From: JBEKYD01 sp049511335 | Lineage (GTDB): Bacteria; Acidobacteriota; Terriglobia; Bryobacterales; Bryobacteraceae | DNA: 27,965 nt | Assembly: GCA_049511335.1 (NCBI GenBank) | Contig: JBEKYD010000065.1 | Location: 1 to 27,965, forward strand | Direction of reading: 5' to 3' | Part shown: positions 1 through 10,980 of the stretch, piece after piece | Position numbering within the stretch: the first letter of the stretch is position 1 | Layout: every line of letters begins with the position of its first letter | Translations under genes and position numbers: made by a program | Notes under the pieces: model-generated | Told to the model about the DNA's origin: nothing | Seen by the model: the letters and a program-made list of their open reading frames with translations, nothing else | Database searches by the model: none

Positions 1-58
1 GGGCGCGCATGGCGGCGATCTTCAGATCGCGACTGTACACGGTTCGGGCCAAATCCAT
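1..58 (-). CDS. Transposase, N-terminal fragment (runs off window)
   Basis: The complement strand opens with an ATG at 58-56 and reads MDLARTVYSRDLKIAAMRA up to the window edge, so only the first 19 codons are seen. A strong ribosome binding site (GGAGTGAGGA) sits immediately upstream at about 59-68, and an upstream ATG is ruled out by an early TGA. A start of the form ARTVYSRDLK-AAMRAL is what I recall from orfA-type (IS3-like) transposases, where it leads into a helix-turn-helix. The hairpin at 103-124 behind the start fits an insertion-sequence end. The family is inferred from 19 residues only, so this should be read as probable transposase. Confidence 0.55.
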   Translation of the reverse strand, partial: MDLARTVYSRDLKIAAMRA

Positions 59-102
59 TCCTCACTCCATTCAATGTATTTGGTCCTTAACTTGGTGTCT
101 CA

Positions 103-124
103 GTTTTGGGGTTCACTCCAAAAC
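103..124. mobile_element. Hairpin at probable insertion-sequence end
   Basis: GTTTTGG (103-109) and CCAAAAC (118-124) form a perfect 7-bp inverted repeat with an 8-nt loop, 45 bp upstream of the transposase start. An IS terminus is expected in this interval. I cannot fix the outer boundary or a target-site duplication because the other end lies outside the window. Confidence 0.35.
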
Positions 125-189
125 CCACGTTTCAGTTAGGCGGGTTGCCGCCGCCATGACATGGACTGACTCTCCAGGGGCCGGCGAAG

Positions 190-345
190 ATGGCGCTTGT
201 AAAGAACCCGCAGCACGGCTGTGCACGGCATCGATGCGCATCTGATCGACGTCGAAATCGATATGTACGCCTCGGGCAACCCGCGACTCCGTCACGGTGG
301 GAACGCCGGACGTGGCGGTGCGCGGCGGATGGGCGGCCAACAGCC
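190..345 (+). pseudogene. Remnant of YifB/ComM-like Mg-chelatase family protein
   Basis: From about 206 one frame reads TRSTAVHGIDAHLIDVEIDM, which matches the start of YifB/ComM AAA+ proteins as I know them (a TRSAAV-GIDA-LI-VEVD pattern). That frame then degrades. From 288 the +1 frame reads SVTVGTPDVAVR, the next conserved block of the same family (TVGLPDAAVRESR). An in-frame TAA lies at about 200-202 where the start of the protein should be, and nothing of the ATPase domain follows. This is a short, frameshifted relic of the first 50 or so codons. YifB/ComM proteins are AAA+ helicases involved in branch migration during transformation; no function can remain here. Confidence 0.6.
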
Positions 346-871
346 TGATTTGGCCACAAGTGCCTGATTGTGGAAGCGTTGGTTACTTAGGCTCGACATC
401 ACTCCCGATATGTCCCGCTCACGTCAACTGGCCGCAACGTGCCCACCCCGCGGAAGTGCGCCGTCCGAGGCGAGCCCGGTCCGATCCCGAGCGGTCGGAC
501 CCTCCGGGCCGCGGGCGGGACTGTCGATCCACCCGAACAGAAATTGACGTCCCAGCAAAACGAATTCGGCTTTGAGGTAGCGCCTATAAGGCCGACTCCA
601 AAGGGTTTCCGCGGCGCGGCGGCTTTCAAGCCGGCGTTTCCAACCTTCGCCAAATCCGCACAAATCTGGACAAACCTGTTCCGCCCTCCTCGAACTTCCA
701 ACTTGTCGCCGGTGCCTTTCCGATCCCCTCCAAGACCCCGGTCACAGAAGTTCGAAATATTCTTTGACTGAACTTACCCCTTTCCTTTCATCGGCTCCCA
801 GCCACCCGCCCATCCCCCTCACACCGTCTGCGCCTGCTCGCCTGCTATCGTGTTGTCCGGATGAGGTTCTC
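346..871. other. No gene seen
   Basis: This 526-bp stretch has open frames on both strands, but none reads like a protein: they are rich in Arg, Pro and Ala, lack recognisable motifs, and have no convincing ribosome binding site. It lies between two gene relics and is probably decayed DNA. I see no RNA gene or repeat in it. Confidence 0.5.
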
Positions 872-1076
872 GTGATAGAAATCGCACTCATCCCCCAACA
901 GCAGCAGGTCATCGACGCGATCTGCTCCGGCGGCGCCATCGCCGCCGCCCTGGAGCACTGCGAAACTCCGTCGCGGCGATCCCGCTACACTTTGAAGGGG
1001 CGGTCAGCGGCGCCGTCTGGACTCCCGACGGCCGCATCGCGGCATTCGGATTCCGCGATGCCGGCTCCTCGCTCTA
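872..1076 (+). pseudogene. Frameshifted remnant of a helix-turn-helix protein
   Basis: A GTG at 872 opens a frame reading IEIALIPQQQQVIDAICSGG followed by a short Ala-rich helix, resembling the first helices of phage/transposon-type helix-turn-helix proteins common in Solibacter-like genomes. At about 955-960 the sense moves to another frame, which reads RNSVAAIPLHFEGAV, resembling the recognition helix and following segment (a pattern like HRNTVANWRR-PHFE-AL). That frame continues to a stop at 1074-1076. The split across two frames indicates a dead or partial gene. The family match is from memory of such sequences, and the tail beyond residue 50 is not recognised. Confidence 0.4.
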
Positions 1077-1313
1077 GCGCTTACCATCCGCTGAACCAAC
1101 ATTGATCCAAGCGGGTGACCATGGCGCCGAACGAGTGGCCGACCATACGCCCAGAGCCGCCGGTAAACTGTGGCGTTACGGCGGACCGTACGAAGGTCAC
1201 GGATGCGCATTCCACGCCTCAGGCCTCTTCGGTTCGAGTGGTGTCCGCTGTGACCTGGCGCAGCATCCGCCGGCCGAAACGAAAACCGTGAAGCGGGGCC
1301 CTCCAGATACCCT

Positions 1314-4148
1314 TCAGTCAGCTCGCAGCGCTACCATAGGATCGACTTTGGCTGCCCGGTGGGCAGGGAGCCAACAGGCGAACAGCGCGGTAACAACGAG
1401 CACAACGGGTGCGAGAGTGAAAGTGACGGGATCCGCTGGACTGACTTGGTAAAGCATGGCGCTGGACGCCCGGGCGAGGCCGAGTGCGAGCAGCATACCC
1501 AAGGCCGCACCTCCGAACGTCATAAGGAGACCTTCGCGCACGATCATGCGTAGCACCGCGCCCGGCTTGGCGCCTAGCGCCGTCCGGATGCCGATCTCAC
1601 GCGTGCGCCGAACCACCGCATATGCCATGACCCCGTAGACGCCTACCATAGCGAGAACCAACGCCAGACCGGCGAAGATGGAAACCACCGTGGCGGCGGA
1701 TTGGACGATCCAGAGCTGCGGACTGGTATCGACGTGCTGGCGGAAGGTCTTCACCGAAAAAACCGGGACTCCGGGCGCGGCGAGGCGAATCTCACGACGG
1801 AGGAGATCGCGTAGAACAGCGTCCGCCCGGGCGGCATTTGGCGTGGTGCGCACCTGGAAGAAAACGCCGGTCCGGTAGCCTTGCGCGAAGGGCACAAAAA
1901 CCTGGCCGCCGGCGCCCCGCTGAAAGAGCTCCCAGCGTGTGACGGGCACGATTCCCACAATCTCGACTGACTGGGGGTCTTGCGCGGTTCTGGCCAGATC
2001 GTCACTGATCCCCATGGTGCCGCTACCTCCTCCGGGGGCCTTGGGATCGCCGCGTTCGGCCCATTGAATGCGCTGGCCCAGGGCGTCACCCTGCGGCCAG
2101 AGCTTTTTCGCGAGTACCTCGTCGATGACGGCGACCGCCGGAGCGCCAACAACTTCGGCTTCGGTCTTGGTGAACGCCCGGCCGCGCAACAGCGGCAGAC
2201 CCATGGTGGCGAAATAATCCGCGCCAACGCTGCTCCACCGGACATTGAAAGCGAGGCCATCGGCGGCGGTCATGGGATGGTCGCCTGGCGCGGGTCGCGC
2301 TCCAGCGCGCTGCACGGGACGGTTGACGGTAGCAAGACCGAAGGGCGCGAGAGAAGCGACGCTGACGGACTGCACTCCCGGCAGCGCGGCCAGACGGTCG
2401 CTCGCGGTTCGATAAAGCTGGAGGGCGCGGGTCTGGTCGTAGCCGCCGAGACTGGCGTCGGCCTCAATGAGCATGGTGGAGTCAGCTTTGAAACCCGTTT
2501 CTACGCTGCCAGCTTGGAGCGCGCCACGGATAAAAAGTCCGGCCGTGGTGACCAGCGCGAGCGATAACGCGACTTGCGCCACGACGAGGCGGTTCCGCGG
2601 GAGCCATCGGCAGCGTCGAGGAGCGGAATCCTCTCCAGCGTGCTCCTTGAGGTCGGCAACCATGTCGGTGCGCGTGAGCTTGAGCGCAGGCCCCACGGCG
2701 AAGAACAGAGTAGCCAGAGCGCAAAAGCCGAGAGTGGCCAGGAACGCGGTCGGATCGGCGCCGCCGCGGAGGAATATGGCTGCTGGCATGTGACTACTGA
2801 TCGAAGCCGCCGGCAGATCGGCAAACGCGACACCGATCAGGAACCCGCCGGCGCCGCCCCCCAGGGAAAGCACCAGGCCCTCGGTCAGAAGTTGGCGGAT
2901 GATGCGGCCGCGGCCGCCGCCAATCGCCAGGCGAACGGCGATCTCCTTACGGCGCGCCAGGCCCCGGGCCAGCAGCACGTTCGCCAGATTGAGGCAGGCT
3001 ATGAGCAACACGATTGCTGAAAAGGCGAACAGCATGATGCCAACCGCGGCCAGACCGGCATCGTCGCCCGGGTAGGTGCTTATGCTCATGCGTGGCGGAA
3101 CTCGGATGAGGAAGGTTTGGTCCCTTTGTTCCACGGGCAGGGCTTTTTCGAGATTGGCGGCGACGGTTCGGACGACTGCCCCTGCGGCGGCCGCCGTGAC
3201 CCCGTGCTGCAGACGGCCCAGGAGGATGAGATCATAGCCATCCCGCCGTTCGAGGCTACGCTTGGCCTCGGCTTGAAAATCGGTTGTCAGCAGATCGAAA
3301 TCGCCGAGGGGGAAATAAAGCTCCGGGCCGAAGAAAATCGTCGTTCCCGCAAAATGTTCCGGCGCGATGCCGACGACCGTGAACCGCCGTTCGTTGACGT
3401 GAATCGCGCTGCCGACCAGATGAGGGTCGAAGCCGGTCTTCTTCCAGTAAGGAAAGCTGGCGATGACGACGGGAGCCGCGCTGCCCGGTCTTTCCTCCTC
3501 GGAGAGAAAGCCGCGGCCCTCGGCCAGCGGCACTTGGAGCGTGCGGAAATAGTTGGAGCTGACGACGGCTGCGGCCGTGCGGCGGGAGACCCCGCCCTCG
3601 CCTTCGGCGACGCCTACCATGGCCATGCTGTAGGCAAGGACGCCGGAGAAAACGGCGTTGACGGCGCGCTGTTCGCGAATGTCGGCATAGGTCGGATAGG
3701 AGAACGCGCGGAAGTTTTGCGGATGTTTTTTGTCCTGCGTGTAAAACTGAACCACCTGTGCCCCGTCCGGGTAGGGCCGTGGGCTGAAAACCAGATCGCG
3801 CACAATGCTGAAGATGGCGGTATTCGCCCCGATCCCCAGCGACAGGGTGATCACAGCCACGGCAGTGAAGCCGGGCGACTTGGCCAGTGTGCGGAATGCG
3901 AAACGGAGGTCCGCAACGAAGTCCTCCAGAAAGCGCCCAGTCCGAATGGCACGGACCTCCTCCTTCACTTGCTCCACGCCCCCGAGCTCGATGAGTGCCT
4001 GCCGCTGGGCTGCCGATCGCGAGAACCCATCCCTGATCTTCTCCTGGGTCAGAATTTCCACGGAAGACCACAGTTCGTCGTCCAACGCCTGCTCTGCCGC
4101 ACGCTTGCGCAAGAGGTTCCGGAACAAGTTCAGAATTCGTCTTAGCAT
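1314..4148 (-). CDS. ADOP-type ABC permease (duplicated MacB/FtsX domains), PadR-linked
   Basis: A 944-residue inner-membrane protein of the acidobacterial duplicated orphan permease type. Residues 1-70 form the charged prefix typical of PadR-linked members. A first transmembrane helix lies at about 92-116 (SPGFTAVAVITLSLGIGANT region), followed by a periplasmic MacB core domain. An FtsX block of three helices starts near 365 (IACLNLANVLLARG). The whole arrangement repeats in the second half and ends with REIGIRTALGAKPGAVLRMI, further helices and a VDPMVALRAD tail. The ribosome binding site GGAG lies 18 bp from the PadR stop, so the two genes are co-transcribed. No ATPase gene is adjacent, as usual for these orphans. 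Family members are thought to export peptides or lipids or to transmit mechanical force; the substrate is unknown. Confidence 0.9.
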   Translation of the reverse strand: MLRRILNLFRNLLRKRAAEQALDDELWSSVEILTQEKIRDGFSRSAAQRQALIELGGVEQVKEEVRAIRTGRFLEDFVADLRFAFRTLAKSPGFTAVAVITLSLGIGANTAIFSIVRDLVFSPRPYPDGAQVVQFYTQDKKHPQNFRAFSYPTYADIREQRAVNAVFSGVLAYSMAMVGVAEGEGGVSRRTAAAVVSSNYFRTLQVPLAEGRGFLSEEERPGSAAPVVIASFPYWKKTGFDPHLVGSAIHVNERRFTVVGIAPEHFAGTTIFFGPELYFPLGDFDLLTTDFQAEAKRSLERRDGYDLILLGRLQHGVTAAAAGAVVRTVAANLEKALPVEQRDQTFLIRVPPRMSISTYPGDDAGLAAVGIMLFAFSAIVLLIACLNLANVLLARGLARRKEIAVRLAIGGGRGRIIRQLLTEGLVLSLGGGAGGFLIGVAFADLPAASISSHMPAAIFLRGGADPTAFLATLGFCALATLFFAVGPALKLTRTDMVADLKEHAGEDSAPRRCRWLPRNRLVVAQVALSLALVTTAGLFIRGALQAGSVETGFKADSTMLIEADASLGGYDQTRALQLYRTASDRLAALPGVQSVSVASLAPFGLATVNRPVQRAGARPAPGDHPMTAADGLAFNVRWSSVGADYFATMGLPLLRGRAFTKTEAEVVGAPAVAVIDEVLAKKLWPQGDALGQRIQWAERGDPKAPGGGSGTMGISDDLARTAQDPQSVEIVGIVPVTRWELFQRGAGGQVFVPFAQGYRTGVFFQVRTTPNAARADAVLRDLLRREIRLAAPGVPVFSVKTFRQHVDTSPQLWIVQSAATVVSIFAGLALVLAMVGVYGVMAYAVVRRTREIGIRTALGAKPGAVLRMIVREGLLMTFGGAALGMLLALGLARASSAMLYQVSPADPVTFTLAPVVLVVTALFACWLPAHRAAKVDPMVALRAD

Positions 4149-4166
4149 GATGTCTCCAATCTGCGC

Positions 4167-4499
4167 TCAAGCGGATTCGACGGCTGCCGTCATGATCCTG
4201 ACCGTCTGGCTCCAATTCCGCTCTTCGGCCTTAAGTTGCGTGCGCCCCACCGAAGTCAGCCTGTAGTATTTAGCCCGGCGATTGTTTTCGGACGTGCGCC
4301 ACTCGGCTTCCACCCATCCCCTCTCCTCCATGCGGTGCAGAGAGGGAAAGAGCGAACCGAAACTTACCCGAAAGGCTCCGGTTGTGATCTGCGTGATGCG
4401 CCGCGAGATACCCACGCCATGCAAAGGCTCTAGGGACAGCGCTTTCAATATCAGCAAGTCGAGGGTTCCACGCAGAAGATCGGTCCTTTTCTCACCCAT
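4167..4499 (-). CDS. PadR family transcriptional regulator
   Basis: A 110-residue protein, full length for the short PadR subfamily. It has a winged helix-turn-helix beginning LLRGTLDLLILKAL, with the PadR signature HGVGISRRI and a wing including FRVSFGSLFPSLHRMEERGW (residues about 43-62), and ends in a short helix that would dimerise. PadR proteins are ligand-responsive repressors that often control the permease or efflux gene next to them. Here the gene lies 18 bp upstream of an ADOP permease on the same strand, an arrangement repeated many times in Acidobacteria. An AGGA element 4 nt before the ATG supports the start. The palindrome at 4509-4525, 10 bp upstream, is the obvious candidate for autoregulation. 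The inducing ligand cannot be inferred. Confidence 0.93.
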   Translation of the reverse strand: MGEKRTDLLRGTLDLLILKALSLEPLHGVGISRRITQITTGAFRVSFGSLFPSLHRMEERGWVEAEWRTSENNRRAKYYRLTSVGRTQLKAEERNWSQTVRIMTAAVESA

Positions 4500-4508
4500 A
4501 GGGTCCTC

Positions 4509-4525
4509 ATATCGGAATACGATAT
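4509..4525 (-). promoter_or_regulatory. Perfect palindrome, candidate PadR operator
   Basis: ATATCG and CGATAT form perfect 6-bp arms around a 5-bp centre, 10 bp upstream of the padR ATG. The position and size suit autorepression by a dimeric winged-helix regulator. The interval between the kinase stop codon and padR is only 55 bp, so any separate padR promoter must overlap this site. Assignment to PadR is inferred from position. Confidence 0.6.
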
Positions 4526-4554
4526 CGGGCGCCCAGAAGTTTGCAGAACTCCGG

Positions 4555-8481
<3,927 letters not shown>

Positions 8482-8513
8482 CTATCTGTTATCATCGGCA
8501 GAAATCGCGCCCG

Positions 8514-8541
8514 ATTATAGACATTCCGCGCTGAAGCCTAA
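8514..8541 (-). promoter_or_regulatory. Candidate promoter of the hybrid kinase gene
   Basis: On the complement, a perfect TATAAT lies at 8519-8514, 32 bp upstream of the ATG, with a weak TTAGGC -35 element 16 bp further upstream (8541-8536). No Shine-Dalgarno sequence precedes the kinase ATG. The motif is visible; its activity is not demonstrated. Confidence 0.4.
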
Positions 8542-8592
8542 CCGCTTTCGTGCCAGCGGCATGCATGCGGAGCGGGCCAGATAAACCCGCGC

Positions 8593-10263
8593 TCACTTTT
8601 CGAAGCGGTGGAAGAAACTCGATTCGAGGTAATGAGGGCGGCCGGGATCGTTGGCCACGCGCCGCGCCAGGTCGCCCAGGAAGGAATCGAACTGCGCCGC
8701 CGCGGCGGTATCGACAGGTTGGGAAAGATTGTCTTCCATTGAGTGGTAGCGCTGGGCCAGCCACTGGCGCCAAGCCTTGTATTCGGGCGAACCGGGCGCC
8801 CAGCCGAACTTCATGGCCAGGGCGGGAACGCCAGCCAGCACGAAGCTGTATTGATCGGTGCGGATGAAGGAATTGCGGTCCGGTTCGGGATCGCCGGCGA
8901 TTTCGATATTGTGCTCGGCGCCGGCGGCGCGCGCGTCCTGGGCGAGCGTCGATTCCCCCAGTCCCTGAACATGCAGCTTCTTGAGCGCGAAGAGGGGCAT
9001 GAACATGTCGAGGTTGAGGTCGGCGACGATGCCGCTTTCGGGCACGGTTGGGTGTCCGGCGAAATAGTGCGAACCGAGCAGTCCCTTTTCTTCACCGGTG
9101 AAGATGACGAACAGGATGGAGCGCTTCGGCCGCTCGCGATTTCGACTGAAGCTCCTGGCGATTTCGAGGACCGACGCGACTCCCGAAGCATCGTCCATGG
9201 CGCCGGCGAACACGGTCCTGCCGTTGGTCGGCGCGCCCGTTCCAAGATGATCCAGGTGCGCGGAGAGCAGCACGTATTCGTTTTTCAGGATGGGGTCCGA
9301 GCCTTCGAGCCTGGCTACGATATTGGGCGATTCCACCTTCGTGTTTTCGGTGACGGCGGTCGCCATCAGGCTCTTTTTCAGGGCGAAACGGGGCAGCGGT
9401 TTTTGCGCGTCGGCCAGAGCCAATAGTTCGGCGAAAGTGTGGCCCGTGCCGGCGAAGAGTTTCTCCGCTTCGGCGGGGTTGAAGTTGGCTGAGAACATCG
9501 TGCCGTGCAGATCGGCGAGGGCGGGGTGACGGGCTGCCACGGCGGCATCCCGCGGATCCGCCGCCAGCCGCATGCCCGGCTGCGAAGCGTTGGCGGCGAC
9601 GCGATCCCACGGGAAATCCATCGACTTGGGCGTGGGGATGGAAATGGATCCCGCCGCGCCGGCATCGGCCAGGGCTTTTTGCAGCGGAGCGGTGCGGGCA
9701 AAAGACTTCAGCGCTCCGGGCAGATCGCCGGGCCCTCCGTTGATGTAGACGACGATCTTTCCTTTTAGCGACGCGAAGGGCACTTCGGGCGAATCGAAAT
9801 CGTCGTAATGGGCTTCGGGCAGGTGGAGACCGTAACCGATGAAGACCAGCGGAGCGGCGATCGACTTCGGCTGTATCGCACGCGAGCTGAGGATGGCGTC
9901 GCGGCCGAGTTGGAGAGGTTCCGGGCGGCCGTCGGCAATCAAAGTCATCGAGGAGCGGGCGGCAAGGACGCGGGTCACGTCGAATTTGACGGGCTGGTAG
10001 TAACCGTTCACGCCGGCCGGCCGGAGTCCCGCGGAGTCGAATAGCGCGACGACATATTTGGCGGCGCGCAGATAGCCTTCCGAGCCAGTCAGGCGGCCCT
10101 CCATACTGTCGTCGGCAAGCGCCTTGACATGCGCCCACCAAGCCTCGCCCGCGGCCTGGTCGGCCGGTGTGACCGGGCGGCCTTGGGCGAGGAGGTGAGG
10201 CGCGAGCACACCTGAGAGAACAATCGCGATGACGATGGGACGCATTCGACCGATTCGATGCAT
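8593..10263 (-). CDS. Secreted M28 family metallopeptidase
   Basis: A 556-residue protein with a signal peptide (IVIAIVLSGVLAPHLLAQ) and an M28 catalytic domain carrying the family's zinc ligands: H336 in SAHLDHLGTG, D357/D358 in MDDASGVAS, the general base pair E391/E392 in FTGEEKGLLGS, Asp in DLNLDM and H507 in YHSMEDN. The region from about 130 to 260, between the leader and the catalytic core, resembles an inserted PA-like domain. M28 enzymes are aminopeptidases or carboxypeptidases that use two zinc ions; export suggests a role in peptide scavenging. GGAGG at 10268-10272 sits 4 nt before the first ATG and decides that start over the internal Met7. It lies 84 bp after the methyltransferase gene and may have its own promoter. 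Confidence 0.92.
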   Translation of the reverse strand: MHRIGRMRPIVIAIVLSGVLAPHLLAQGRPVTPADQAAGEAWWAHVKALADDSMEGRLTGSEGYLRAAKYVVALFDSAGLRPAGVNGYYQPVKFDVTRVLAARSSMTLIADGRPEPLQLGRDAILSSRAIQPKSIAAPLVFIGYGLHLPEAHYDDFDSPEVPFASLKGKIVVYINGGPGDLPGALKSFARTAPLQKALADAGAAGSISIPTPKSMDFPWDRVAANASQPGMRLAADPRDAAVAARHPALADLHGTMFSANFNPAEAEKLFAGTGHTFAELLALADAQKPLPRFALKKSLMATAVTENTKVESPNIVARLEGSDPILKNEYVLLSAHLDHLGTGAPTNGRTVFAGAMDDASGVASVLEIARSFSRNRERPKRSILFVIFTGEEKGLLGSHYFAGHPTVPESGIVADLNLDMFMPLFALKKLHVQGLGESTLAQDARAAGAEHNIEIAGDPEPDRNSFIRTDQYSFVLAGVPALAMKFGWAPGSPEYKAWRQWLAQRYHSMEDNLSQPVDTAAAAQFDSFLGDLARRVANDPGRPHYLESSFFHRFEK

Positions 10264-10267
10264 GTTG

Positions 10268-10272
10268 CCTCC
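10268..10272 (-). promoter_or_regulatory. Ribosome binding site deciding the M28 peptidase start
   Basis: The complement reads GGAGG, four nucleotides before the ATG at 10263. A second in-frame ATG six codons later has no such element, so the longer start is chosen. Confidence 0.7.
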
Positions 10273-10319
10273 AAACGGTTGCCGGCAGTCTCCGAGATTT
10301 CTATGATGATAACGCGGCT

Positions 10320-10339
10320 GACAGGCCGGGAGTCCTGTC
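10320..10339 (-). repeat. Short hairpin after the methyltransferase stop codon
   Basis: GACAGG (10320-10325) and CCTGTC (10334-10339) form a perfect 6-bp stem with an 8-nt GC-rich loop, starting 8 bp beyond the methyltransferase stop. There is no T-run after it in the direction of transcription, so it is not a classical intrinsic terminator. The GTGGGACAG edge resembles the arms of the palindromic element at 24265-24358. Confidence 0.4.
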
Positions 10340-10347
10340 CCACGCGA

Positions 10348-10974
10348 CTACCCCTCGCCGCCCGTCGCAATCCACGATTTCGTCCAGCCGCAGAAGCGCT
10401 CCCGCAGGATTTGCGCATCGGGGAACAGCACGCGAAGATCGCGCAGGCCGAGCAGGCGCACGTCGCGCAGATAGTGGCCGATATAGAATTGGCGTTGGTC
10501 GGGCCGGGCCGGAACCAGCACGCTCCACAAATTCCAGCGCGGAACCAGGCGCTGTTGCCAGGGTTGGGGCAGCCAGTGCACGAGCGGCGTGAGCAGGTGT
10601 TGTTCGACGGGAAACCAGCGATTGGGCGTCTGGACCCAATAGGCGCGCCCCACGCGGCGAACCTCGGCGGCAAAGCGCCGCTGCCGATCGATATTGCCGA
10701 CGTGCTCGATTACCGAATTACTGAAAACCACGTCGAAGGCACCATCGCGAAACGGCAGGGCGCAGCCGTCGGCGGCCACCCATTGCGCGGTCATGGCTTC
10801 GCCCGCGCGGGGCATGTTGACGAGCGTCACCCGCGGTTTCACTTCAACCAGGTCCCAGACGTCCGGAGTGCCGCCGATATCGAGCACGCTGGTGCCGGCG
10901 GTGATGCCCATGCGGCGCGCGAAGGCGGCCATGCGGCGGCGGCGGAAGCGCAGCGAGACGCGGGAGAAGTCCAC
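10348..10974 (-). CDS. Class I SAM-dependent methyltransferase (type 11)
   Basis: A 208-residue cytoplasmic protein with a Rossmann-like SAM fold. Motif I is SVLDIGGTPD (about residues 29-38), motif II is near WVAADGCALPF, and the post-motif FDVVFSNSVIEHVGN (about 84-98) fits methyltransferase domain 11. The C-terminal third is Trp- and Arg-rich and is probably the substrate lid. The start is 6 bp beyond the stop of the upstream ATPase gene, so it is very likely co-translated with the ABC genes. Motif I has GGTPD where many relatives have GCGTG; variants of this kind occur in glycan- and lipid-modifying enzymes. The acceptor is unknown. The setting suggests it modifies whatever the ABC system handles, but that is inference. 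Confidence 0.85.
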   Translation of the reverse strand: MDFSRVSLRFRRRRMAAFARRMGITAGTSVLDIGGTPDVWDLVEVKPRVTLVNMPRAGEAMTAQWVAADGCALPFRDGAFDVVFSNSVIEHVGNIDRQRRFAAEVRRVGRAYWVQTPNRWFPVEQHLLTPLVHWLPQPWQQRLVPRWNLWSVLVPARPDQRQFYIGHYLRDVRLLGLRDLRVLFPDAQILRERFCGWTKSWIATGGEG

Positions 10975-10980
10975 CGCGCG

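Noticed and set aside
399..771. Overlapping open frames on both strands in the left spacer.
   Set aside because: Pro/Arg-rich translations without any family motif or ribosome binding site.
1085..1200. Minus-strand frame with VGHSFGAMV, resembling the nucleophile elbow of alpha/beta hydrolases.
   Set aside because: The frame has stops about 20 residues before it and soon after it, no other hydrolase motif, and no start signal; a short chance match is likelier.
3117..4145. Long plus-strand frame (342 codons) opposite the ADOP permease.
   Set aside because: It is the antisense of a strongly conserved permease; high GC keeps antisense frames open, and the translation has no motif or start signal.
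10320..10339. Considered as an intrinsic terminator between the methyltransferase and M28 genes.
   Set aside because: The 6-bp stem has no following T-run; listed only as a hairpin.
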